NCBI GenBank assembly: GCA_035772405.1 | Contig: JAYKKM010000260.1 | Coordinates: 620,001 to 684,000 of the forward strand | DNA: 64,000 bases | Direction: 5' to 3' | DNA from: Chrysogorgia sp. JL179-B06 | Lineage: Eukaryota > Cnidaria > Anthozoa > Scleralcyonacea > Chrysogorgiidae | Shown here: piece by piece, positions 1 through 9,764 of the stretch | How positions within the stretch are numbered: the stretch's first letter is position 1 | Layout of the letters: the number at the start of each line of letters is the position of its first letter | Notes under the pieces: generated by a model | The model's database searches: none | What the model was told of the DNA's origin: nothing | The model's input: only the letters and a program-made list of their open reading frames with translations | Program-made: the position numbers and the translations under genes

Positions 1-1145
1 CAGATAGTTTGGTTAACTCATGTCCAATACTTCCCCTTGATGATTAAAATCATCTGGTGCTAGACCAGGTAAAATAACAAAGTAGAGCACACCAGGGCGC
101 ATTGCAACTTAACGGGTTACTGATGTCAAATGTCTCACCATTGGGAGCTGCAATTGACTACAAGAAGTTTGGTTTTAATCCAAGACAAAACCAGCAGTCG
201 TATTTACATTAACAAAAGCAAATAGGCCTTTTTGTCATCTGATAGCATTTTGAAACTAAGGCAAATACAATAAACACCCTAAAAATATTACTTGTTCCAC
301 TCTTTCTCAGTAAAAGGAGACAAACATGGCTGTTGTGATATCATGTGCAATTGGCTCCATAGGGATATGGAAATTAGACCTTACGAATAATTTGTAATCT
401 GCACATTGTGCTGATTACAAATTATGCATAAGTCTATGGGCCTGAGAGCATGTAGAATGTTGTTTTAAGACTTTTCACTCAAAATTTCAAAGGTTTTCTA
501 AAAACTAAAAAAATCAAGGCATGAGCTTTGCACACCACAGGGTATTAAAGAGGCTCCGTTAGGGGGGTCATCTTTCCAGTCAGTATATTTATAACAAGCA
601 AAATGTCACTGTTGCTATTTAGTGTTATGTGAATTTACTTACAAATATATTTACAAAATTACCTACCAATTCTAGTATATTACCAAACTATTTACAGTTC
701 ATGCAATAAAAAGAGGTTTTCCCAATAACAGTTATTGGAACTCTGTCGCACAGTCAGTGGAACATTCCAAACATTTTGAGTATTCAATCATAAATACATC
801 TTCTGTGTATGGCATTCTACAATGGCAGAATAGTTCTTCTGTCTCTTCCACACTTCTACTCACGACACATTTTGACAGTGTTAATGGCAACACAGCTATT
901 TCATCACACTGGAAGAACATGGCTAAGCGTTCTCTCATGAAACTCTGATCGTAGGCTTGCATACTTGGATTATGTCCATTGCAAAGACTAACTGCAACTG
1001 CAAAAAGACCACAATCTGATTCACCTTTTTGTTTTTGCATTGTTGGCCACTCAATTACCATGTTGGCAAGCTGGTGTTGAGCAAAGCTGCCAATTTAATT
1101 TATCTTTTTTTGACAGTTCCTGATAAAGTGAGTCGTAAACTTTTA
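1..1145. repeat. 1.15-kb direct repeat, copy 1
   Basis: This segment recurs in the same orientation at 5191-6343 with small indels and substitutions. It holds the 3' half of a minus-strand Ulp1-like protease reading frame and its 3' flank. Copy 1 continues past 1145 into the rest of the protease, whereas copy 2 diverges abruptly near 6343. Copy 2 is therefore either a truncated second insertion or a partial duplicate. Confidence 0.85.
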
Positions 1146-1683
1146 TTCTGTTTTCTTCGCATCCGATGTAAGTAACTGTCACCCAGTGGTTTCCAGCATT
1201 TAGAACTTGAACAAAGTCTTTACGTCCTTTCTGTACTTTAGGGGATTTGCTTTCAAAAGCCAACACAGAGTGAAAACCCTTTACTTCTGGAAACAGTTTT
1301 GAAATTAACCATTGTGCATGATCCATGTGTTCATCAGTTGACCAGTAGTTCTTTTGCAGCATTGTTAAAACCAGCTTTCCAGGGTTTTCATTTGCAGCAC
1401 AATGCAATGTTTCATTATTTTGGTGTTTTCGACCTCTTTGCAACCTTTTGGTGGTGTTGTTGTTTGCATTGTTGTTGTTTGCATTGTTCTTGCTGTTAGG
1501 ATTTTTGTCGATTTTCTTGCTGGTGTTACTGCGGGCTTTGTTGTTGTCATTCATGTTATTGTGTATGCTATTGTTGTCTATGCTATTGTTGTCTATGCTA
1601 TTCTTGCTATTGTTGGATGATTGTATCTGGTGGGCTGTCGTCAAATAGTACTGCACTGCAGTCAAGTAATTTGATACTGTCAC
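732..1683 (-). pseudogene. Ulp1/C48-type cysteine protease domain of a transposon-like gene, frameshifted
   Basis: Read on the minus strand, the upstream frame (1683-1051) begins with a long Asn/Ser-rich low-complexity stretch and then a protease-like block containing GNHWVTV (candidate catalytic His) and VYDSL (candidate Asp). The frame is lost near 1060-1090. It resumes in the next frame as MQKQKGESDCGLFAVA, which carries the candidate oxyanion Gln and catalytic Cys. The tail has the pattern CHCRMP..C..C, like a partial PHD finger. The order His-Asp-Gln-Cys is that of Ulp1/SENP deSUMOylase-like proteases (clan CE). In animals such domains are often carried by DNA transposons such as Ginger or KDZ types. 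One frameshift separates the catalytic residues, so the copy is probably dead unless that shift is a sequence error. Family assignment is good; the element type is inference. Confidence 0.7.
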
Positions 1684-2799
1684 ATGGTGGTGGTGTCGTC
1701 ACATGGTGGCGAAACGTCTGTGTTCAGTTGGGTTACTTGTAAGTCATGAAGCTCACTGGTCATATAAGGTGGAAGTTGGAACTTTGTTTTTCAAAAGCGC
1801 TGCATCATCGTTTAAAGGAATAAGGGTTGCTCTTTGAGTCACCCTAACAGTAGTAAAAAATAAGGTTATACAATGACATTTTCAAGAAAAACAAATGTGT
1901 TCTCCCATTGATAAATAAAATTATCTAGCCTTGGACAGATAAAAATAAGGGCATTAATGTTTTAGAGTGTATTGTGCAATACTGAGTTGAAGAGAGATAT
2001 GGCTGTTAATACTGAGACAGCATAGGATATCAGTTTATGGTTATACATATCATAGAACTGGCTGGAAAGAATTTTTTTTCACTAAAAACTTTAATGATCA
2101 ATGTAAAATTCTCTTGGGAGTGAAACTAATCTACACCGTGAGGGATTGAGGGTATATTGTCTTTTAAAGTTTTAAGCTTCAATATGCCATAGTGCTCCCT
2201 ACTCTAACACCAAATGATTTTACTTGTCAAGTGTTAAGTATTGGTCATTAATGGGTTGTCTTTTACTACCTATGGCCCTGTCCAAATAGGCTCCATCTTT
2301 CCACCTTTTCTTTACATTGCTAAGAACCTACAACAATAAGTACAGGTATTGAGAATACATGTAATTTAAATATGCGATTACTAACAATAAATACAATAAT
2401 TTAATGTGCAAAACTCCTCAAAAGCAAGTTGGTTAACATTAGCAACAACCTATAAATTGCCCAATCAGCTTTGAACAAAGGAATTTATCTTAATCCTTAT
2501 AATTGTACATATTTTCTGGCATGTGGCTTCAGATAAAGCAATCCTTTCACCAACTCGTTTGTCCAGAAGGTCTTCAAGTTGATCAGGCAGAAGAACTTTC
2601 CTCCACAACAGTCATCTAAGAGATATTAATGGTAACTTAATACAGTAGTGGTTTTTAACAAATCAAAAAACACAAAAAATATGCAAATGTTGGTTAATTA
2701 AAGTAGTCCTGTAATTTATTTTGCTTGCACAAGGTAAAGAAAATGAGTGACACATTTGGCTAATATCACAACTCAATTATAATATTTATGTAAACTCAC
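1684..2799. other. No gene recognised; probable internal part of the Ulp1-bearing element
   Basis: AT-rich sequence between the protease frame and the integrase exon. An inverted copy of the local ~90-bp repeat lies at about 2186-2255. On the minus strand a short open stretch around 2490-2620 follows a plausible acceptor (CTCTTAG), but I could not assign it to a family. Confidence 0.4.
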
Positions 2800-2984
2800 A
2801 TATTCTTGGACATCTTCTTTCATTCCATTCCAACAGTAATAATTTGAAATCTTGTTCAAAGTAGCATTCACACCACTGTGCCCTCCCATAGCATCACTAT
2901 GATGATGATGCAAACTTTCTCCAATTTCTTCTATGGTAAGGACAACCTTCTTGAGGATTCCACTAGTGTAATACAGCTCAATAT
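2800..2984 (-). CDS. Integrase zinc-binding (H2C2-type) exon
   Basis: A 185-bp minus-strand exon with a plausible acceptor (TTTCCTAG before 2984) and donor (GTGAGT after 2800). The translation contains HHSDAMGGHSGVNATL followed by YYCWNGMKEDVQEY. This is the typical H-x-H spacing and the YYW-G-M-DV-Y signature preceding the Cys pair of the integrase H2C2 domain in LTR retroelements and Ginger-type DNA transposons. The Cys pair would be on the next exon, which I could not identify. It lies upstream, on the same strand, of the Ulp1-like frame at 732-1683, so both may belong to one element; integrase plus Ulp1 is a combination described for Ginger transposons. That link is inference. Confidence 0.6.
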
Positions 2985-3042
2985 CTAGGAAATGATAACC
3001 TTTCCACTAGTAATTAGTAATACAGCTCAATATCTAGGAAAT
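2961..3042. repeat. Short tandem duplication covering a splice acceptor
   Basis: A ~34-bp segment at 2961-2994 containing CACTAGT, TAATACAGCTC and TATCTAGGAAAT recurs at 3005-3042 with a 6-bp insertion. On the minus strand this duplicates the acceptor of the integrase exon. Confidence 0.8.
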
Positions 3043-3348
3043 AAAACATGGAAATATTTGAAAATATGAAAAATATGTGATTAGGGGAAACAACCTATTT
3101 ACCTATTAAGCTGCAATGCACTCCACTTTGACGATTTTACTCGTCAAGGGGAGAGCCTTGCATGTTAATGGTTAAAACTATAATGGCAGTAGGTAGCATT
3201 TATAAACCATATGGAAATTGCACTGTTCAACCAAAAGAAACCACGAAAAGAAACCAACAAGCTTATGAGGTCACAGTTACATGTGATCTGTACACAAACC
3301 TTGCCCACAAGACTGTATAAAAAAAGTTAAGAGAACCTCTCATTCCTT
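2995..3348. other. No gene; contains one inverted ~90-bp repeat
   Basis: Apart from the duplicated acceptor, the stretch holds an inverted copy of the local dispersed repeat at about 3108-3170, recognisable by GACGATTTTACTCGTCAAG. I see nothing else. Confidence 0.5.
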
Positions 3349-3765
3349 TTATAATAATAATAATAATAATGGTTTTATTAAAAATACATATCGCACGGTG
3401 AACCGTGAATTGCAATATGTTTACAAAAGAGATTAAGGATCGTTAAATATCAATTAAATGTAGAAAGGGGTAAAATATTAGAATATATACAAAACATTTA
3501 TAATACTCCTATAAAAGCAGTTCTAATTAGTCTTATGAGCCTTCGAGCTCATTGAAGCGAAAAACGATATTTATTTCGCAAGTTACGATTATGCACCTGC
3601 TCTCTAGATGGCGGTATTAAATGAAAAAGTTTCGAGTCTTGTTCACTTAGTTTACGTATGGTGATATCACAAAGTTCGGAGCGTCTAACGTCTAATCTTG
3701 GGAGAGTGGAGAATTCAAGAGCTTCATAGTAACTCAATCTAGGGAATATAATTTGCATAGCACGG
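3349..3765 (-). pseudogene. 5'-truncated LINE, C-terminal end of ORF2 plus 3'UTR
   Basis: The minus-strand frame 3758-3549 contains YYEALEFSTLPRLDVRRSEL and later KLFHLIPPSR. This is the pattern seen at the extreme C-terminus of cnidarian CR1/L2-like LINE reverse transcriptases (ALE-LP-L--RR--L followed by H-L-PP-R). About 200 bp of 3'UTR follows and ends in a trinucleotide tail (AAT)n at 3349-3371 on the plus strand, as expected for a 3' tail on the minus strand. The element is truncated to its last ~420 bp, typical of LINE insertion. Clade assignment is tentative. Confidence 0.65.
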
Positions 3766-4187
3766 TTAGATGATTATCGTGTTATATCTTTGCATTGATA
3801 CACTAATGCAGTACATGCTGCTGCAACTATTGCTTATATAAAATCAGTATGTTTACAAAGTGCAATATACAAGCAGTGTATAAAATTATTGGGATCATAT
3901 AAAAAAAAACAGATTTACAAAATTTTGCCAGAAACCTCTTACTGTGATGTCGACTCGAGCGTCGTCGGCCGAGTTGGAGCTGGGTGGTAGCGTTTCGCCA
4001 GTGACACGTTATACGCAACTTCATCGATGGCAACTGCTAGCAGATCATATACTTCACCATGTCGTTGGTGGATGAAAACTCCTTTCCACAGGCACAGTGC
4101 GTTGGTAGACGTAATAATAAAGACGTATTAGGAGCATTATACAACAGTCTCAATGCTCTTACAACAATGTATATTTTCAATGATGAA
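3766..4187. other. No gene recognised
   Basis: Short frames exist on both strands but show no family motif. The plus frame beginning at 4059 runs into the GCTCGAAACGT repeat and reads through it, which argues against a real gene. Confidence 0.4.
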
Positions 4188-4275
4188 GGGCTCCGCTCGA
4201 AACGTCAGTATTTCGTCACTAAAAATCATGGCAATTTACCACCTTTTCACTTTGCTATATATCCAAAACACTGTC
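4188..4275 (+). repeat. Single arm of the GAAGGGCT..CTCGAAACGT repeat
   Basis: The sequence GAAGGGCTCCGCTCGAAACG and the following ATTTCGTCACTAAAAATC match one arm of the hairpin at 58602-58716, including flanking CACC and CCAAAACAC. It is a dispersed repeat rather than coding sequence, although a frame runs through it. Confidence 0.7.
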
Positions 4276-4529
4276 TACGCAGCACTCTACTTTTTTATAA
4301 CAAACCTTCAGATTTTTTCATGCATATGATTTTGCTCGTGCAATTAAGTATTTGAAAATATAACTCGTAGTGTAAATCCTTAATTATACACTCGATATTA
4401 TATGATTATCTCTACTTATTATTATTGTGTAGAATGTTTGTGGAATTCTGAATTATACTTACAATGCTTCTTACTACTTTCGTTGTTCATTTCATCTCTA
4501 ATCACTTTCCTGGACTGGCTCGGCAGGTC

Positions 4530-4959
4530 TGTCTACTCCACTGTTATGCTGCTGTACGATCTTCTCTGTAAGACCTTGACATGTGATCTTAGAATTCTCG
4601 CTCTCTACGGCACAAATGCCCAAGAAAATAGGTATGCCAAGACCTCCTAATCGTGTTGGCAACGCGAGAAGCTTACGATCCTCTAAGGACAGATTTTGGC
4701 CGTCTGTGAGTGCAGAAAGGAGCTAGTTATTGATGATGCTGTCGATCTGTTGCAGCTGGTGTTGAATACTTGGGATCGTGCAGATATGATAGGTAAATCT
4801 GTGAGGGAATCCAGACACGAATGCAGTGTAGGCTGCTTGAGGCTCATACTTCGCTATGTCACTCAGCGCACGGAGCTGACTGGACCAGCTTTCGACGAGG
4901 GAATGCGACCGATGTGACACTTCCACTTGGCAAGCCTCAAGAGGTGAATCGTTGGGCAC
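4530..4959 (-). pseudogene. Reverse-transcriptase C-terminal remnant
   Basis: On the minus strand the frame from 4959 contains EPQAAYTAFVSGFPHRFTY, one internal stop, then LLSALTDG and LALPTRLGGLGIP. The combination AAY-AF--G--HR-TY and LP-RLGGLGI is a C-terminal signature I know from a class of retroelement RT proteins common in cnidarians. The plus-strand frames over the same interval are shadows. It is a fragment with at least one nonsense codon. The exact clade is uncertain. Confidence 0.55.
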
Positions 4960-5021
4960 CTATTGGCCTATATAGACCATTTGATTCATTGTGTAAATTT
5001 AACCAATTATTAAGCCATTAA

Positions 5022-5185
5022 CATGCAAGACTCTCCCCTTGACAAGTGAAATCGTCTGGCATTAGACAGAGTAAAAGAATAAAGTAGGGCGCATTGCATC
5101 TTACAGGGTTAATGCCCAACACTTTCCACTTGACGACTTGTCTGGTGCATCAGGATACATTGCACCTTAATGGGTTAGCAAAAGA
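5022..5185 (+). repeat. Two copies of a ~90-bp dispersed repeat
   Basis: The core resembles CTTGACAAGTGAAATCGTCTG, then TAGACAG-GTAAAA, GGGCGCATTGCA and TTA-GGGTTA. A full copy lies at about 5030-5116 and a shorter one at 5120-5180. Related copies sit at 26-118 and 5217-5308, with inverted copies near 2186-2255 and 3108-3170. Confidence 0.7.
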
Positions 5186-5190
5186 CATGG

Positions 5191-6343
5191 GCAGATAGTT
5201 TGGTTAACTCATGTCCAATACTTTCCCCTTGATGATTAAAATCATCTGGTGCTAGACAGGGTAAAATAACAAAGTAGAGCACACCAGGGCACATTGTGGC
5301 TTAACGGGTTACTGATGTCAAATGCCTCACCATTGGGAGCTGCAATTGACTACAAGAAGTTTGCTTTTGATCCAAGACAAAACCAGCAGTCCTATTTACA
5401 TTAACAAAAGCAAATAGGCCTTTTTGTCATCTGATAGCATTTTGAAACTGAGGCAAATACAAATACTTGTTCAGCTAAATTCAAGGATTAGTTTGGGGCG
5501 TCAACGTGGCCACTCTTTCTCAGTAAAAGGACACAAACATGGCTGTTGTGATATCATATGCAATTGGCTCCATAGGGATATGGAAAATAAACCTTACGAA
5601 TAATTTGTAATCTGCACATTGTGCTGATTACAAATTATGCATAAGGTCTATGGGCCTGAGAGCATGTAGAATGTTGTTTTAAGACTTTTCACTCAAAATT
5701 TCTAAAAACTAAAAAAGGTTTTCTAAAAACTAAAAAAATCAAGGCAGGAGCTCTTTGCACACCACAGGGTATTAAAGAGGCCCCCATCTTTCCAGTCAGT
5801 ATATTTATGACAAGCAAAATGTCACTGTTGCTATTTAGTGTTATGTGAATTTACTTACTATTATTTTATTTACAAATATATTTACAAAATTACCTACCAA
5901 TTCTAGTGTATTACCAAACTATTTACAGTTCATGCAATAAAAAAGAGGTTTTCCCAATAACAGTTATTGGAACTCTGTCACACAGTCGGTGGAACATTCC
6001 AAACATTTTGAGCATTCAATCATAAATACATCTTCTGTCTCTTCCACACTTCTACTCACCACACATTTTGACAGTGTTAAAGGCAACACAGCTATTTCAC
6101 CACACTGGAAGAACATGGCTAAGTGTTCTCTCATGAAACTCTGATCGTAGGCTTGCATACTTGGATTATGTCCATTGCAAAGACTAACTGCAAAAAGACC
6201 AATCTGATCCACCTTTTTGTTTTTGCATTGTTGGCCACTCAATTTCCATGTTGGCAAGCTAGTGTTGAGCAAAGCTGCCAATTTAATTTATCTTTTTTTG
6301 ACAGTTCCTGATAAAGTGAGTCATAAACCTTTATTCTGTTTTC
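5191..6343. repeat. 1.15-kb direct repeat, copy 2
   Basis: Near-identical to 1-1145. It differs by short indels, for example extra A-rich sequence near 5700-5730 and a 36-bp loss in the coding part. Alignment stops near 6343, just after the motif that marks the start of the protease C-terminal half. Confidence 0.85.
5964..6281 (-). pseudogene. Second, more decayed copy of the Ulp1-like protease C-terminal half
   Basis: Corresponds to 732-1061 in the duplicated segment. Relative to copy 1 it has lost the bases encoding the catalytic Cys, so the S-D-C-G block now reads through as VDQIGLFAV. It also has a 36-bp loss removing the CHCRMPYTE block. It cannot encode an active protease. Confidence 0.75.
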
Positions 6344-6742
6344 CACCCAATTACGATTAAAGTGCATATGGAGTTAAAATTAAGTTTTCTTATTTAAATT
6401 AACTCCTAAAATGATAATGAATGGTAATTTAGAGCTCTTTCATATCTCACGTCATTCTTGAGATATTTAGACTTATGTAAATATAACCTGTGACAATGTG
6501 TTTCTACATTTTTAAAAAACCACGAAATTAGAAATCTGGTACTAAATTACCATTCCTAATAATTTTAGATCATTTCCAGGTTAGCAGATCATTTAAATAA
6601 GACTAACCTGATTTTTACTTCATAGGCACTAATAAATATATTGTACTTCCTTCATTCTGACATGGGGGAACATACATGGTGTACAGTATTAAATGTGCAT
6701 TTGAAACATTTTGATCTGTTTGTACGCTGTTCCAGGGATATG
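6344..6742. other. No gene seen
   Basis: AT-rich sequence with a weak inverted pair around AATGGTAATTTAG (6427 and 6548 regions). No coding signal. Confidence 0.5.
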
Positions 6743-6943
6743 TCAAGTACATTTTACTGCTGGTGTGCAAATGCAATCATATTGGATTTTTGAAACTCCT
6801 TTCGCCATGATTTTCATGTTCTCGAGCTCTCCAAGAAATAACTTCTTGTCATACTCTACGACACACCAACTAGAAACAGTGAACTTGTCTGACTCTGAGG
6901 ATGAATTATCATGTAAATCCGCTTGCTTGACATATTTCGTCAT
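6743..6943 (-). pseudogene. Possible transposon C-terminal domain fragment
   Basis: The minus-strand frame contains SSWCVVEYDKKLFLGEL. This resembles the V--WV-V-Y--K-FPGEV beta-barrel-like C-terminal domain seen in several cnidarian transposon-derived proteins. The remnant at 10998-11210 carries a motif from what I believe is the same protein family. The fragment is short and the assignment is weak. Confidence 0.25.
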
Positions 6944-7013
6944 ACAGTACCAGTCAGAAATAACCTTACACTCCGGTTGCGGTCCGCCACATCTAACCGC
7001 AATGGTTGACTAA

Positions 7014-7481
7014 ACGCTTCGGGTTCCGAGTTCGTCCGACCAAAAGCCGGCAGCGGAAAGACGAGCAGGTAAGACATGACGAGGACATCAATTAACTTGC
7101 CGAAGCAAGTTCAAAACAAAGGAAATTATTAACTATATAGTAATCATTGGAGTAGTTTTGATGTCATTCTTATTAGTCTCTGTATTTCTGTATACAATGT
7201 ATAACGATTTCGTGGTTGAACTCCTGACAAAGATACAAATATGCACAAGGCCATAACAAGCTTTTTGTTATGTTGGAATTTATCAAATAATGTTAACAAT
7301 AATATCTCCCGAAACAGTCTTACCAAATAACTATTATTGCGTGAAAGCATTTTAGGAGAAGAAAATTTAACGGGCATCTTGACACGATTTACGATTATGT
7401 TATTACTGTTGTGTTTCAAGCCGTTTATTGAACGGCATGTTTTGCTGTCGCATGTTTCTTAAACTCCTGGTATATTATACT
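7014..7481. other. No gene recognised
   Basis: A 91-codon minus frame at 7144-7419 shows no motif, domain or splice context and is probably chance. Nothing else is visible. Confidence 0.4.
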
Positions 7482-7652
7482 CAGGCCCGTTTCAAACGTC
7501 AAACATTATATCATGTGTAGATACATGATAAATTCGACGTTTGGAATTAAATCGCACTTTGATCGATTATCCGACCGAGTAAATAATATTGCGGTCGCGT
7601 GCAAAGTATTGCATTCGATACATGGTAAATTCCACGTTTGAAGCAGGCCTAA
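7482..7652. mobile_element. Foldback/MITE-like element, ~170 bp
   Basis: Left end CAGGCCCGTTTCAAACGT and right end ACGTTTGAAGCAGGCCT form terminal inverted repeats. Inside, further AAATTC-ACGTTTG pairs repeat the theme. The ends (AGGCC-G) are reminiscent of the larger element at 22191-22499. No ORF. Confidence 0.65.
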
Positions 7653-8750
7653 ACGCGTTTTGACTTTAAAATAATTGTTCATTTATGAGTTAAAAATATT
7701 GTCTGAAGAACTATATCATTGGCGTTGCTATCCGACATGCTTGATCCGATATGTATGTAGTGGCTGATTGCTCTTATAAAATAACGTGAAAAACCAGTTA
7801 AGCCAGAGCTTTTGACATGTGTATTGACTATTGTCAATTTCTGTTTTAATAATTTGGTACGTGGCGCTTTGGCCGGGCGTTAAATGTGGAAATCTGTGAG
7901 TGATTCTCTGATAACTAATACCGCCACGTAATATTTACTATAAAATCTGAGGGAGTATGCAACTTTTCAAAGAGAGTGCCACTGCAGTGACCTGTGAGTG
8001 ACCGGACAAGTAAACAAATCAACGAGTGTACGATTTATTTTGTCGGGCTAAACTACCCTAGAACTGCTAGAGCCTAGAAGTCTGCAATAAGATCGTCACC
8101 ATTTAATGGTTAACCAGTTTTGCAGTCTGCCTCATAGCCCAAATTACTCACTTTTACCTGTAAATTCATATTGAGCAATCCAAGCGTGCGGTCACTCAAA
8201 GTGCTTCAGTTTTGTTTCAAGCGTGGCAAAGCAGGCCAAGTGTCAACAGTGCCAGTGGCAAAGCAGGCAAGTGTCCTTTTTTGTTGTCTGTGGCAATAAC
8301 GAGTCTCCGAATAGAAAATTTCATAAAAAAAATGCTCTTCATGTTTCTCTGAGGATGATTCTGAAAAATAGCTTGGAATGCTTTGCATGAATGGACCCTC
8401 ACACGGAGTCACGGCGTTTATATCACCATCTAGTAATATATTTTATCTGCGGCAGAGGCTTCACATATTCAGACAAAAACAAAACAGAGCAGCATTGTGA
8501 GAACGCAGTCGTGCATAAGATGTGGCAATGCTGTGGTGGAAAATGCATGTTTGTCGCATGCTATTTTTAGAGTGACTTTTGACACACTGCCCTTAAAAAC
8601 AAAGTCATGCTCCATGTTTGTCTCATTCTTTGGCAACTGTGGTTCTAGAAGTCTTCTCTTTCACGTCGCGATTTACGCTTTAATAGCCTTTACGGTCTTA
8701 ATCGTCTCAACTTTACTGTATCTTCATCGAAAATTAGTCTTCGATCTATC
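7653..8750. other. No gene assigned upstream of the 8.75-kb exon
   Basis: Contains a small imperfect repeat of GGCAAAGCAGG (8224 and 8262). Open frames at 8206-8412 (minus) and 8497-8829 (plus) lack motifs. The frame of the 8751 exon stays open some way upstream, so the true start or first exon may lie here. Confidence 0.4.
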
Positions 8751-8928
8751 ATGCGACCTCCAACGAAACGAATGTTGGTTTTATTTGAGGAAGAGAGCAG
8801 CACGTCCATTCTCAGCACCGGGAAAGTAAAAAAGATTGTCAGTGGTGACAACAATCTTAAAGATGGAGCGGTTGTTGTTGTTGACTACGAAAACGTCGAC
8901 TACAAAGCCCTAGTTCTCAAACTTCATG
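8751..8928 (+). CDS. Candidate spliced gene, exon 1 (basic nuclear-type protein, family unknown)
   Basis: The exon encodes MRPPTKRMLVLFEEESS followed by a short beta-rich stretch and VVVVDYENVDYKALVLKLH. It ends at a GT donor after position 8928 (phase 1). The reading frame continues with matching phase into 9037 after a 108-bp intron (acceptor TTTATTAAG). The compact hydrophobic/acidic N-terminal block resembles the Tudor/SH3-like heads found on some cnidarian BEN-domain or transposon-derived proteins, but I cannot name the family. The start Met is the first in an upstream-open frame, so the 5' end is uncertain. Confidence 0.5.
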
Positions 8929-9036
8929 GTAGGTAAGGGGCTGATAACATTAAGGTTTTGTTTTATGAATTATTTTCGCACCAACGTGCATGCATTATGA
9001 TGTTAACGAGGTCTTACTTTTTTAACTTTTATTAAG

Positions 9037-9252
9037 ACGATCCGACCGTATTAAGCGAGTATGAAAGAGATTTCATGAAAGCGCAGCAGCAGTTGGAAGA
9101 CGTGGATTACGAAGCCGACAAAGAAAACAATCCCGTTTCGAAACGACCAAAATTAACCGCTAAGCCTAAAGACAGAAGAGGCTAAAGAAATTACAAGAAA
9201 GCAGACCGATAAACGAAAGGCTAAGCCAAAACAACAGGCACAGACGAAGAAG
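9037..9252 (+). pseudogene. Candidate spliced gene, exon 2, with a one-base frame break
   Basis: Continues exon 1 in phase with DDPTVLSEYERDFM, then a highly charged region with KENNPVSKRPK, and meets a TAA at 9183-9185. One base off, the frame stays open and Lys/Arg-rich (for example KEITRKQTDKRK) up to a consensus donor GTAAGA beginning at 9253. A single extra G near 9180 would explain the break. So this is either a recent pseudogene or a sequence error. The basic, low-complexity composition suggests a nuclear or DNA-binding protein; function unknown. Confidence 0.5.
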
Positions 9253-9279
9253 GTAAGATATGTTTATTATAATATACGA

Positions 9280-9540
9280 AGTGGCTATATTTACGGCAGA
9301 ATTAACAACGATATACAGGCGTTCGTTCCCAAACCCGCAATTTCCGGTCGAGTTTGAGAAAAATTAGTTTGCTTTTTCAGCACAGTTTTTTTTTGGTTAG
9401 GGTTAGTATTTTGGTTAGGATTTTGGTGATGTTGGGGTTAGTATTTCGTTGAATTCTAAAATACTTCCGTAAATATAGCTTGGCGAAGTCCGTTTACGGG
9501 CCCGTAAATATTACTCACAGGGTAGTAAATATAGCCACAG
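9280..9540. mobile_element. Small inverted-repeat element in the following intron
   Basis: GTGGCTATATTTAC at the left is matched by GTAAATATAGCCAC at the right. The interior has repeated GGTTAGG-type motifs (GGTTAGGGTTAG near 9397). It sits in what would be the second intron of the 8.75-kb gene. No ORF; no clear target-site duplication. Confidence 0.5.
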
Positions 9541-9764
9541 CCTATTTATTTTGGCCGTCGTTTCGCCCCAGATTTGTAATTAACCAGTCACCAATACTAA
9601 GCGCTGTTTGGTTCTTGTAAGATAATAATCAAGTTTTTGACAAAGTGCTGTTTCAGTTTGTCAAAACAAAGCCTGTCCGTGTTTTTATCAATCAGCGAAT
9701 CGTCAATATAGTACTCATCGTAGTTTCGATGCTCTACTGCTCTATTGGGTTTGTCAACCAGACA

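Noticed and set aside
1299..1648. Hydrophobic Leu/Val/Cys-rich plus-strand frames that look like membrane proteins
   Set aside because: They are the antisense of the Asn-rich low-complexity region of the protease frame.
4059..4355. 98-codon plus frame with ATG
   Set aside because: Its second half reads through the dispersed GCTCGAAACGT repeat; no family motif.
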